DNA of 64,000 nucleotides from Heliopora coerulea (lineage: Eukaryota > Cnidaria > Anthozoa > Scleralcyonacea > Helioporidae), in contig JASJOG010000422.1 in NCBI GenBank assembly GCA_030142905.1, positions 62,001 through 126,000 of the forward strand. The letters are read 5' to 3'. Below the pieces are notes generated by a model. The model had not been told where the DNA came from. It worked only from the letters and a program-made list of their open reading frames with translations, and ran no database searches. Position numbers and translations under genes: made by a program. Shown in pieces: positions 13,512 through 25,165 of the stretch. Every line of letters begins with the position of its first letter. Within the stretch, counting starts at the first letter, position 1.

Positions 13512-16500
13512 TTATTTAGTTTTTCGTTTGCTTTTCCTCGGTTTGTGTTTCTTGTTCTTTGAATCGATGATTTGTTGTGCGTGCATCTTGATCGCTTGTC
13601 GGGACAAAACATCTTCGTCATCTCCACTGTCTTCATCATCTAAAGCAAAATCGAACATTTAAATTACACAGGTGTTCCGATTGGTGTTATGCAGTTATAA
13701 TACTGACCCACATCAAAACCTATTGTTTTCATTCAGCATTATATCAGCTAATGCGGAGAGCAAAATTATGCAAGTCGAGTTTGTAAAATTTTGATTAGTG
13801 CATTCGCCGATATAATGCTGAGAAAACATGTGTTTCGATGAAGGTCAGTAATTATACAGTAATAGATAATTACTTCGACACTCAGGATTATATCCAGTAA
13901 TGCTGGGTGCCGAAGTAATTATCTATTAATTCTTGTGTAATTGTGGTATTAGGTTCAGACTTCTTGTGTGGTTATTTTACCTCGGGCTATCAGATTATGA
14001 CGTGACATGCCATACACAGTGTTACATAATACCGAGTTTTGTTTTGATAATGTTATGTTAAGATATGTCGGAATGGGTTGATTTGCTGTATTCTCCTCCA
14101 CTCTGTTCCACTCCATTCCGTTCCATGGCCTTCTGTTCTATTTTGTTGTGTTCTGTTTGGTTTGTGGCTGGGTTGTGCTGTGCTTGGGGGTCCTCTTTGT
14201 GTTGTGCTGTGCTTTGTCATGTTGTGTTATGTTGTATTCTATAGAGTTGTGTGGTGTTGCATTGTGTTGTGTTAAGATTGCATTGTGTTGTATTCTACAG
14301 AGTTGTGCTGTGTTACATTGTGTTGTGTTGTATTCTTTTGTGTTGTGTTTTGTTGTGTTGTGTTGTATTGCGTTAGGTTGTGTCATGTGGTGTTGCATTG
14401 CGTTGAGCTGCGTCCCGTTGTGTTATGTTGGATCGACATTGAGTCTAGTCCAGTTGCGTTGGGTTTCGTTGAGTTGGCAGGGAGCCTCATGTTTTGCCTG
14501 CTATTTACCTTCATAATTAGTTCCACTAAGCTCTCTGGTTTTTGGTAACTGGATCCTTGTATTATACTGAGGAATTTTACTTTCTACTGTAACACGGAAC
14601 TACAAATATAAAACAGAAAGTTAGGATGGAATTATAAGATTACTCCGAGGTACTAAAGAGTGAAGGAACATTCAAAAGAATAACTTTTTCCTGTCAATGC
14701 TCTAACCTCGGCGTCATCTTTCAAGATATCGTCAATATCCTTTCCTCCCAGATCGTCCATTAACTTGAGTAGTTTCTGTTCACATTGTCCGAGAAGATCA
14801 AGTACGTACTCGTCTGAAGTCGGGGAGAGCTGAGCCTGAGGGACGTTACCTTTAGGCTATGTGAAGGGAAGGGACAAATTGTTATAAATTTCATAAATGC
14901 TAAACACCGGTGAGTATAAAGCTGTCCACTCAGATCTCTACTTATCGGTGAAACTTGTTTTAATTAGCTAAGTCAGTTAACAGTAGCTAGATTGATCCAT
15001 TCGGAAAGAGTAGGCATGCAGAAAGCGTTTCGGGTTGCATAAGATAACCGCGAAGGGTAGTCAAGCAATCTGACTATAAAAAATCCTTTACTGATACAGA
15101 TTCGATAGGTGACCATGATCCACTGGATGGGAACTACTGGTCCATGATGGGCTATATGATTAAGGATCATTGGATGACGTATTTATTAGAACTTAAAAAA
15201 CTCATTAATAATTCACAAAGAAAACACAAAAGATTTTGGCTCCGATTTAGTGTGCTGTAAATCGGATACAGAATGCTGATTAGAATTATGAACTTTCCCC
15301 TTCGATATTCTACGTCAAAATTTACCGAAACTTCAAAATAACCGGTAAACATGACCCATCTAAATGTATTCGTATTTTAAGAAAGATACAACATTCGCGT
15401 CCGATCTGTATGGGATTTACTACGGCCCGCCTTGTCAATCCCATACAGATCGGCCTCTTATGTTGTATCTACTACGTAATAGTGAGAGTTATCAAGGCCA
15501 AGATTCTTGCTATCTGCAGAAGCCAAAGGCTGTGATGGATACCGCAAACGAAGGGCTCGTAATTCTTGCTACTAAGAGAAAACAAAGCCATTTTTCTTTT
15601 TGTACAATTTCATCAAGCAATCATAATAACAAGAAATGTTCAGCTAAAACACACGCAATAAACTATTCGTAAATATCTTTAAAAGCAGTTGTTCGAATTG
15701 AAAAGGGTTTTCCGCAGAAATGATGATTTCTACTTGTATAAAAAACAGTCTCTGTGAATATAAGTGACTTCTACTTGAATAAAAGACAACGTCTGTAGAT
15801 ATGACGAAAGATTCTGTGCCGTCTGTAATAAACTGTCTGTAGCCAAACAAACTGTGATAGCACCAAAATTGTATGATAACACCGCACACACATCTTATAC
15901 ATTGTTATATTTTACACGAATGCTGTGTACGTTATCTCATACTCTAGTAAGATATTGCACATACAATGTGACAAATAACCTGGGATTTGATCTCGGTATT
16001 GTTTATCTTGCATTTTATTGCCCTTCGCGCTCGGTTTTCTTAACAGAATGTTCGCGATCGAAAGAAACGAGATCCTGAGATATTTCTAACCATACAAGTT
16101 AAAAGTTTATCAATTGTACCAATACAGCATAATTTAGCAGAGCGTACCGCCTTCAGATGTTGTAACTTGTCAGCCAAATGCTCCACGCCAGCTTTGACGT
16201 TGATCAAAATCTTGGAAGAGCGTTCTTGCCTTACACGAGATTCCTCCAACCTGTAAAGGTGAGAGTTTCATCACACACCTTGGTTCACGTAAATTATGAT
16301 AAGTTGTAAGCTAACTAACGTTGACCACATCTAGGTCACGTAGATACGAAAGATTTCTTAGTATGAAGACAAATTTGAGGGTGTAATTCACTTGTATTAC
16401 ATAAGAACTGCCTGCTTTTTTCCTCAAGACAGGGACTTATAAACGTCCAAATTTCTATATACGATCAATCCGAGATTGACACAGGCAACTCACAAGAGGA

Positions 16501-16563
16501 CATCGTTTCCTCTGCTCCGAAGCTAAAGATATTACCGTTATTACCAAAGAAGATGAAAAAAAA

Positions 16564-16605
<42 letters not shown>

Positions 16606-19600
16606 TTTCTTGCGTTTTGAAGATTGGCTTTTTTATCCTTTTGTTGGTAAATAGATACCCAACTGAAATGCCGCATTACGTGAGCCTAGACGGCCAACGC
16701 CGTTATCAAGACAAAGACGACCAAAATAAAACGGTTTTACGTGAATGCAGTTAAAACCTCTTTCGAAAGGAAGTATTAAGAGTTTGGATTAAGCAAAGGA
16801 AAAAAGTATTCAATAATACAAACTTTTTCTCTTCATCGAGTAATCGTTGCTGAAACTCCTCTAACATTCGTTGACCACTAAAGCAACGAAAATTAAAAAG
16901 AAATAACGTTGTCATTAATATGCTACACCAAACTCAAGCTTTACAGCTCGCATTAAATAAACAACATGCAGGTTATTCGCATACACAGTTTATAATTTGT
17001 ACACCTAGGTTAGTTTGCTGACTACTTTGAACGATAAACAACAAACGATTTTGGGATACGAGGGCCGGTCTACACCATTACCTTAAGAATGGTGAATTTT
17101 GACAGGAAAGTTTCAGTGTTAGTTTAACGAACATGTAGAGGAGAACCAATCACAGTATTCTTGTGCAATAAGCTATCCATGAACAAGACTGTTTTTCTAT
17201 GTAGAGTTTTGGTAGAATTCTAGGCAACAGATCAAAGCCCGTACTTAATCTCAACTTTAGCTCTGTCAAACTTTCATTTTTCGATCAATTTTTCCGCAGC
17301 ACAAAATATTATTCCTTATCCACATTTTAGTTTGGTTTTTATTTTCAAAAATCATGCTTTAGTACCTGAATCTCAAAACATTTTCTACTAACAATACATT
17401 GACGACCGTGCAAATCGCTGCTCCAGTTTTCCAATTTTCAACTCTCAACACATGTCTGACTAGCAGTCATAGAATTTGATGCCACACCTTGATAATTTAG
17501 CCTCTCCAGAATACTTCATATCCTCAAACTCCCTTTGCAGTTTTTCCTAAAATATATTAATTTGTGAGAAAATACGAAAAAATGAACAAGGGGTAAAACG
17601 TGGCTTAATTTACCATTGATTTTCTGATTTATCTTCAAAATCCCATAAACAGAAAAGATGCTGAATACCATAACATATCCTTCAAAACTTGTTTTACGCT
17701 TTTATTCTTGCCAATCAACCGTCTCGTTTAGTTAAATCGTAAAAACAACTGAAAAACCAAACAATTCACAAACCTTTTCTTCTTTAAGCCGTACAAGCAT
17801 CTTTTCGTTGTCGTTTTTAAGTTGTTCTAAATGTTTCTGCGTGTCTCCTTGTGAGAGGAAACGTTGTACCACTTCCTAGAAATTCAATAAATTTGTTTAA
17901 GAAAAATGGCAATCTGCAATTTATGCACTATCATTTCGCCAGACTAAGAGAACCCCGCTGACTTTTCCTTAAGTTATTTCTGAGCCTGTTTTATGACACT
18001 TGCTCGAGATGCAGTATCCACTGTGAGTTCGAAGTCACTCGACGTTCACTTGCACATAGAAAAAGTTCAAGGCTACACTCACTCGTATATCTGAAACTCC
18101 TGTTGCATCTTTTATCTTCATCATGGCGCCTTCGTAAGTTGTAATCTTACGTTCCTGTTCCTCTCCGGACAACACAGGCTTCTGGTCTACTCGAAAGAAA
18201 CGAAAAGAAAGAGAAACCATGAGATGAAGTAGGGCGCACACATAAACTCGATTTTACGCGAGATATTAAAAAGCACGTCAACTTTGAATAAGCGGACCAA
18301 TTTTCGTTTTGGAAATTTTTCAGTCTAAACGAGAATAGTCAAAACAGTATTTCTTTTGTACGGTCATTGAAACAAGTCTGAAAAATTTACCACAGCGCAT
18401 TCTTTTCTTCTTGTTCGGGAATTCTCAAAAACCCCCAAAAAAACTTAATCTGAGAAAATGTGTTGTGTAGACAAAATTTGCTCTAGTAACAACTTACCTG
18501 AGAGATCATCTTGTTGCAATGATCCCCTTTGAAGCTGAAATAAAATGAAAGAAACATTAAAATGCTAATTTCCATTGAAAACACAACAAAAACTTAGCAT
18601 TTCGGAGTCAGATATGCGAAGACTTTGTTGATTGTTTATCAAATAAGTCGAAATAAGAGAGGTTAAGTTATTAGAATCCCAAGGCGAGAAAATTGCCAGC
18701 CAACCAGAGCATTGGATATAATTTCATAGGTTAACGAAAAAGCAACGGTCAATTTGCAGCAAAATCCAAACTTATCTGAGGGATATCAACTAACCCTCTT
18801 CTCTACTTTTTCCGCATGTTCCTTCTTTTCTTCCGCTTGTCTTTTATACTCTGCCAAAGCCGCCTCCCGCTCGCGTTTCGACTCGTACACACTTTGTTCG
18901 AGTCGGCTGAGGTCCGACTTGGCCGTATCCCGTGCGATTTGAGCGTCGTTGTTCATAGCTTTTAGCTCTCTGAGCTCGTCTTTCTGTGCCTTGATGGCTT
19001 CTTCGAGATCTTTGAGCATGTTTGGCCACTTGAGTTGTTCCTAGGAACCGTAAGTGGAAAATTAATCAACCAGAAGATGTAGGAATTTTTTCATGATAGT
19101 CTGACCTTGCCGAACTGACGAGCGCTATCCCGAAGGTGCGAGTTCTAGTCCCGCACGAGTTGACATTTTTCGGTTGACTTCGGCAGTGTCAGATTATCAT
19201 GCAAAGAAATTTCTGTTCATGTTTCTCTGAGGATGATTCTGAAGCAGAAGATGTAGATTGCCTGGGTTAGCTATCAGCTACAGTACTTGAATAGCAACAG
19301 TAATGACAAGGAAAAAAGCAAACATACCTCTTTGAGACACTCGATAATTTGCTGGTACGTTGTAGTTATCCTAGTTGCTTCGTTGCACTTTAAATTCATC
19401 TTATCCAGTCTGTTTTCAAGAATACGAAGAGTCTACAAGAGAGACGTGCTTAAGTGTATGAATTAAGCGGAATATTCATTTCACGTGCGGCAAACTGTTA
19501 TTAACTCTTGTAACGTTAGGAGCGATACATGTGTGATGCAATCATTGTATCAGACCATGATCAGACCGTTGGCAGGAGCTTAGTGAGGAAAGGATAATGG

Positions 19601-21552
19601 GGGACATGTGCGTCGGGGCGCAGTGTATTACTCTTGGTATCAAAGTTATGTCCTAAGATCTATTCTAGCGCCTCACAATGCAACGTTATGCAAAGTATAT
19701 CTGTAACAGGAAATACTGAAGTCTACCACCATGACGGAACAAGTCACAACAACGTTAACATCTTATAACAGAGTGTAGCGTCTCAATATGGCGCCTGAGC
19801 ACCCTTGGGGGTGCTGGTGGCACAGTGGTCGTGCATATGTCTCTCACCACAGTGACTAGGGTGACATGTGAGAAGAGTGTTGTCCAGTTTGACTCTACCA
19901 AGCGTGGCAGGTTTTCTCTGGGTACTCTGGCTTCCTCCCGTAGTAACACTGGACCCACGAGGTGTGGCCCTTACTGGACCTCTAGGGAGAACAGCTCAGG
20001 TAGCTGATAGGGTTATCCAGTATAAATAAAGGTACTTTATCTGGTTAATTTTTTTTTTGCCAAGCTCTCAATTGCAAGACCACTTATCCTACATACTGTG
20101 GCTGCCATTAATGAGAAACTAAGCAGCTGGTAAATGTGTGAGTGAGATGAATGTGAGAAATAGAGGACATGGGGGATCTTGGGGATATCACAGATGACAC
20201 TTTGACATTTGTCAGGCTCCAAACCTCACAAAAACAATTCCTGAGCCTCAGGTTGTGAGTTTGATCCCCATCTGGGGCTCAGGAATCATTTCCCTGTGGA
20301 TTTGAGCTTGAAGAACATCCATATATTGTCCAAAAAGTGAAAGTAATTCAGTATTTGTGCAGTTCATTGAACTTACCTGGGCATCAGGAGACTCTCCTAC
20401 ATCGGTTTTCTGAATCTCTTCAGTTTCTTTTGACATTTGCTCAACTTCTCGCTGGATTCGCTCCAGTTTCTTTTCTTTGTTTTTACGTTGATGTCTGATT
20501 GAATTAAGTTTGTTCACAGACTCACATACTTGCTGATCCAGTTTCTCAACAGCAACCTTGAACAAGTAGTAAAATGTTAATCAAACAGAGACAACTTGAT
20601 ATTTGCCTGTGAAAACTGTTTCCCTTAGTAAAATTTGGGGAATCCAGTTCTTGTGATAGTGACCATGATAATACTACTACTACTACTAGTACTACTACTA
20701 CTAATAATAATAATAATAATTATGAGTATAAATGATAATAACGTTAGATAGTAATAGTATAATTAATAATATTGTAATAATAAATAACCACATAATTAAT
20801 TAAATAATAATAATAATGATAATAATAATTAAACTGATGCTAATCCTCCTTTATGCAACCAGCTCCAGGTTTATGCCATTAGGTATGCTAAGCTACTAAA
20901 ACATAAGTAACTGAGGCAATTATAACATTCTACTGTCCAACATTGTAAAACTCCTATTTTCCATTTTCTGGATAAAAGTCCTTGTTGTATAAACATTAGC
21001 ATTTACCCTTCCTGGAAGTCCTTTCATGGCACAATGTCTTTGAGGATCTCGTTCTTTAAAAGCATCATCAATAACTTTCTCATCTCCCTAAAAAATCCCC
21101 AAAGAAACCAACTTGATGCTTCCAGAGTTCATCTTAGAAACCTCTTACTATACAACTTGAACATTACTGGTCTATAGCACAACTTACAGCTTTGCTTTTG
21201 GCCAGTTGAATGCGATACTCCTTGCTCTGCTGTCGCATTTTCAGGATGATTTCCTTGTTTGTCTTTATTTTCCATTGCGAAGTCTCTTTGTAGGCTTTTG
21301 TATCTCCGCCTGAAAAGCGTTGGAATATCAGCCCCCACAAGAAACTATATTAGTGATATAATGTAGTAGATCTTTTACATTACATCAGTACATACCATTA
21401 TGGCGCTATATTTGTAAGAACGGCGAGTGTTCGATCTGTCTACTAGCAGAATCGCCAAAATGATCGATTAAAATTCATTTCTTACCGAGCAAAGTGACTT
21501 TCTTTCGCAGTTCTTCAATCTCTTCTGTCAATACAGCTGGCCTCTGGCTCAT
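13512..21552 (-). CDS. ODAD3: Outer dynein arm docking complex subunit 3 (CCDC151)
   Basis: Fifteen exons in consistent phase give 542 aa (human about 595): 21486-21552, 21188-21309, 21007-21087, 20377-20556, 19328-19432, 18795-19040, 18498-18534, 18083-18186, 17774-17875, 17488-17546, 16824-16877, 16148-16250, 14707-14856, 14509-14599 and 13512-13639. The protein is almost wholly coiled coil. Segments that identify it are ETSQWKIKTNKE and GDEKV near the N-terminus, RILENRLDKM, ARDTAKSDLSRLE, KIKDATG, QRFLSQGDT, KLQREFEDMKYSGEA and PQYNTRIQLP. An acidic-then-basic C-terminus (DDEDSGDDED...QIIDSKNKKHK) matches the family. ODAD3 works with ODAD1 to anchor outer dynein arms on ciliary doublets. 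Exon 1 ends only 0.7 kb from SWI5, transcribed the other way. Introns hold hairpins, SINE pieces and an AT run. Confidence 0.95.
13860..13928. repeat. Hairpin element in ODAD3 intron 14
   Basis: TAATAGATAATTACTTCG at 13860 pairs with CGAAGTAATTATCTATTA ending at 13928; the 22-bp arms carry one mismatch. A second inverted pair (ATTATATCAGCTAATGC near 13739 and GCATTCGCCGATATAAT near 13800) lies beside it, suggesting remnants of a TIR element. Confidence 0.6.
14078..14460. repeat. Degenerate GT-rich minisatellite (GTGTT/GTTGT)
   Basis: Strand-asymmetric GTTGTGTTGTGTT-type repeat with longer units around ATTCTATAGAGTTGTG and ATTCTACAGAGTTGTG. Long open frames in several registers on both strands are artefacts of the repeat. 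It lies in the intron before ODAD3 exon 15. Confidence 0.85.
15384..15470. repeat. Inverted repeat in ODAD3 intron 12
   Basis: Left arm AGATACAACA..CCGATCTGTATGGGATT (15384-15416) pairs with AATCCCATACAGATCGG..TGTTGTATCT (15437-15470). The arms are about 33 bp with a mismatched middle and the loop is about 20 bp. Non-coding. Confidence 0.75.
16566..16604. repeat. AT dinucleotide microsatellite
   Basis: An uninterrupted TA/AT run in the intron between ODAD3 exons 12 and 11. Confidence 0.9.
19106..19225 (+). repeat. tRNA-derived SINE head, ODAD3 intron
   Basis: CCGAACTGACGAGCG resembles an A box, and GTGCGAGTTCTAGTCCCGC matches a tRNA B box. The following unit (GAGTTGACATTTTTCGGTTG..CAGTGTCAGATTATC..AAATTTCTGTTCAT) recurs diverged at 44815-44890. 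This is strong evidence of a dispersed family with a pol III-type head. Confidence 0.6.
19800..20040 (+). repeat. Dispersed repeat, copy B (with copy A at 2887)
   Basis: Begins near GGTGCTGGTGGCACAGTGG and includes GTTGTCCAGTTTGACTC and CAGGTTTTCTCT, as in 2887-3050. It runs to about 20040 with TATAAATAAAGGTACTTT at its end. It lies in the ODAD3 intron between exons 5 and 4. Confidence 0.55.
20235..20305 (+). repeat. tRNA-like SINE fragment
   Basis: GGTTGTGAGTTTGATCCCCAT is B-box-like. The following GGGCTCAGGAATCATTTCCCTG..ATTTGAG resembles the stretch at 46825-46875 (GGGTCCCAGAAAACATTTCTGAGGATCTGAG). It sits just inside the intron downstream of ODAD3 exon 4. Confidence 0.4.
20676..20840. 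repeat. Trinucleotide-rich patch (ACT)n and (AAT)n
   Basis: Imperfect ACT and AAT/ATA triplet runs in the ODAD3 intron between exons 4 and 3. Confidence 0.85.
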
Positions 21553-22251
21553 CTCTCAAATTTTTTCAAGATAATAACGAGTAGATACTTTACTTTCTCG
21601 AACAATTTCACGATTATCTCAACAATTCTCTCCTCTAATATGGTGGATGATGTTGATGAGGCTGGTGCGTGTCTTAGCAACCGTTGTCATAGCTATAATT
21701 GCTAAAAATTGCTAGAATTTATCTTCTCGAATTATTCCTCGGCATTTTCGCCACGAAATGGCGCGATTTGAAATCTTTGAGTATGTTTTAACTTTTAAAT
21801 CTCATCTAATTTTTTGCATTTTATTGCTGCCGTAACAAAATGGCGCAATGTGAGTAAAACTACACAATATGAAATGCTTTTTGTCAATTTTATCACTCTT
21901 TCAAGACCGTTAAACATGCAAATAAAAAGTCATAAAATATCCGCTGGCAAAACAGCCCGCGGTTGAATAAGCGCGGGAAATTTTAGCGAAGAAAACATGG
22001 TGTAAGTGATGGCTTTTAAAAGGTAACTAAACTAACAACTTGAAAAACAAACTCATAACAGTTGATTCGTCATGATTTATTTCGATGTTTGACAAAAGAT
22101 TTTCCAGCAGTTCTTGAGGAGGTGAGAAGAGCTGATGTTTCTCTTGAATTTTTAGATAACTGATCCACAACAGTCAATTAGGAACTGAGTGTACTGGTGT
22201 TATGGCTATGAAAGGTGACTCAAGTTACGAGAAAACGAGGAAGACAAACTT
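21553..22251. promoter_or_regulatory. Shared head-to-head promoter region of ODAD3 and SWI5
   Basis: The two start codons face apart with about 700 bp between them. The region contains GCGCGGGAAATTT at 21971-21983, an E2F-like site (TTTCCCGC on the other strand). That would suit SWI5, a recombination gene, but one motif is weak support. No TATA box is obvious at a useful distance. Confidence 0.4.
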
Positions 22252-24677
22252 ATGCACTCCGAAAAGGTATTTTATGTTAATGGACTGTGCTGAAAGTAAT
22301 GCATAATGAAAAATAGCTACTAAATTTCGCCTCAGATAGAAGGAATAATAGGACAAGGCCACTATTTGTCATATTAGTTAGTCATAATGATTTGTCCACC
22401 AATATCTTGCAGACGGGTCGTCATTATCATTAACCCACCTTACGGAGCATTGCTAATTAGGGGCGATATTACTGCAAAAAACATTGGAAAAGCATAAATT
22501 CTTGGTTTAAGACTGACATAGTTAGTATCAAATTTGAAATTATTTGGTGTGGAAAAGTGGTCAAGAAATTCTTGTTGTATCTATCAGAATGATCCCAAAC
22601 ACAGTACGTTTTATCGTGTAAGTCTCTGTTCTCTTTAAAACATTCTGTTATGTTTATTCCTTGGGAGTGGAGGGACATAGCCCCACGAGGACCCCTCTTG
22701 AATTTGCCATCAACCTTTTCTTTCCCAGATATCTCTTGGTGAAGTAAATGGGTATCTGTTAGCCAGGGTTACATTTTAAGGGGCCAGTATTAACTGAATT
22801 ATCTTTATGTGTATAAATTATTGGAGCTGAGGCAAGTTAAAGTGTGTGTGTGTTTTTGAAAAATTGTATCAAGCCACCTTTATAAAAGACAAAAGCAGTT
22901 GTACAGTCTCATGTTTACATCCTTTTCATGGATCAAATCATTGATATACAGTATAATGATTGATTATACCTAAAACTTGTTGTGAAGTCTCACTCAAGAT
23001 TCTTATACCTTTTGTAGTGATACAAGACAACAGTCAAGGACTCGGTTAAGACAACCTTTTAAATCTCCTGTAAGATGTTCAACTCTTTTGATGAATTTTT
23101 GACATGATAACTGTACAGCAGGGTTGTAAATGTAAACTTAAAATCTAAATATAATTACACTTTTTGTTTTGTTAGGTATTAAATGCAGCCAAGAATACAA
23201 AATGCTCTGAAGACTCATCTGAAATTGATATGTTGAGGAAAAAAATTCAAGAAATTGATGATCACATCAAGCAATTGGGTATAGAGTAAGTATGAATTAT
23301 GGCCTAACATACCATAAAATATTGCTGTGTACATGAGTCCCAACCTGGCAAACATCCTCTCATTGTATTCAATTAAGTATGAAATATATTTGGGTAAATT
23401 TTTACTAATGAAACATCTGTATTGGTATTTATGATCAGGATGATAATATTGTGAATTCATGAATGAAAGAGATTCAACAGTGGTATAAGCTGAATGCTTA
23501 ACTAGCAGTAGTACCCAGTTTTTCTTTGAATTTGAGGGGGTATATTGATATATATGTGATGATATAGTATAATGAGCTTATTAATATCTGTAAAGAAATT
23601 CATTCCAGTATATTTTGTGCTATAATTTAATGTTGTTTGTATTTAATGTATTTGTTGGTCAATTTGTTTACTTTTATGATTTGTACCATTAAATTTCCTT
23701 CAACATTTCTAACATAGCTACTGTACTTATTGAACAAACAGAGATTTCAATTTGGATTAAAGTAGCCATCTTTCTAAAGTATAAAACACTGGCCACTTGA
23801 AGTACTGTCAGTGATAAATTATTTTTTGTAATTAGTGTCAGTTTCAGTTGATACCCTGTGTAAGTCTCTGTACACTTGCCAGTTTTATGTTCACAGTGTG
23901 TTATGGTGAAAAACTGCACATAGATTGCTTTTCAAGGTAATGTAAAACTCTCGATATGTTGATTGCAAAATCTCCTCAAACTTATTGTGATAGAATTACC
24001 CATTATTTTATGTTTGTAGCCATTAAAGAACTGATCATGCATCTACCTGCATTCTTGCATATTCACATACACCTACATGCTTATCCCTGTTATTCACGTG
24101 TGCACTAACATTCAACTGAAACTTCCTGCAGTATATTCCTTCCCACAAATATATAGTGTCTCTAGAATATACTTGATCATATTTTTTTATGTCAATTTAC
24201 CCACATGCACCTACATATCTTAGTCCACATATGCAACAAAATAGGTTGTATGTCACATGGTGATTTTTACAAATTCATAGATATTCAGAAGATGAACTAC
24301 AGTTACATATTGAAAAACTTCATGAATATAATGAAATCAAAGACGTTGGACAACTATTATTGGGAAAAATTGGTAAGAAAATCATGGTAATTCACTGATT
24401 CATAGTATAAAAGTAGACATACATATGTAGCTGAAAATAACTATTGGGGATAAGTGCATAAGACAATGATCCTGATTTTAAAATGAGAACCAGTTTGGCT
24501 CAAATGGATGTAAAACAAATTGGCTTCAACAAGAGTTACAACACAAACTTTAATGACATGTTTTTTTTACCATGAAATAATATGATATAATTATTTTCTT
24601 TTTAAAATACAGCAGAGATTGAAGGGAAGACAACTAAAATGTTATATGAGGAATATGGATTAGGAATGGAGGATTAA
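22252..24677 (+). CDS. SWI5: SWI5 recombination mediator subunit
   Basis: Four coding pieces, 22252-22266, 23176-23285, 24281-24372 and 24613-24677, join in phase to 93 aa, the size of short animal SWI5. The first holds only five codons. Residues about 18-45 form a coiled coil (IDMLRKKIQEIDDHIKQLG). The C-terminal half carries the family signature LHEYNEIKDVGQLLLGKIA, then GKTTKMLYEEYGLGMED and a stop. SWI5 pairs with SFR1 (MEI5) to stabilise RAD51 filaments in homologous recombination. The upstream frame is open back to about 22219 and ends in a possible acceptor, so the true start could lie in an earlier exon. A different ATG at 22202 is out of phase with exon 2. Confidence 0.88.
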
Positions 24678-25165
24678 CATATACGACACACAACAGTCTA
24701 TAGAGAGCTTATTTAAGGATGACACTTCTGATGAAGGTATCTTCTTGATGAAGTTATAAACTGCCTAGTTGAATATCAACAATTATACCACTTTAAAGAT
24801 TTTTATTGCTTCATTGATAGCAAAAAACTGTTAAACAATTCAAGTCCTACTGGGCTATTATTGTGTCTAATATAATTCATTATTTACTTCATGTAATAAT
24901 TATTATCCAGTTGAAGTACAGGCTGATGAGTCTGCTGTATTTCCAAACTGTCAAGCTGTTGGGTGAGGTTTAAATGAAAGTATCATTACTGTTTGCAGTA
25001 GCTATGAAATGTGGTCACTTTAAAAAAAGACTTTGTAAAAGTCATTGATCTTTGCTAAGCATGATTGTTTCAGTAAAATGTTTGCTTTGATACCAGTCTT
25101 TTACACCAAACAAAGCTAATTGAAACTTGACATAAAACATTTTGCAGTATGGGTCCCTGTTAAAA

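Noticed and set aside
14138..14548. Overlapping open frames of 86-122 codons on both strands
   Set aside because: They arise from the GT-rich minisatellite; compositions such as repeated HNTTQ or CVVL are typical of repeat translation.
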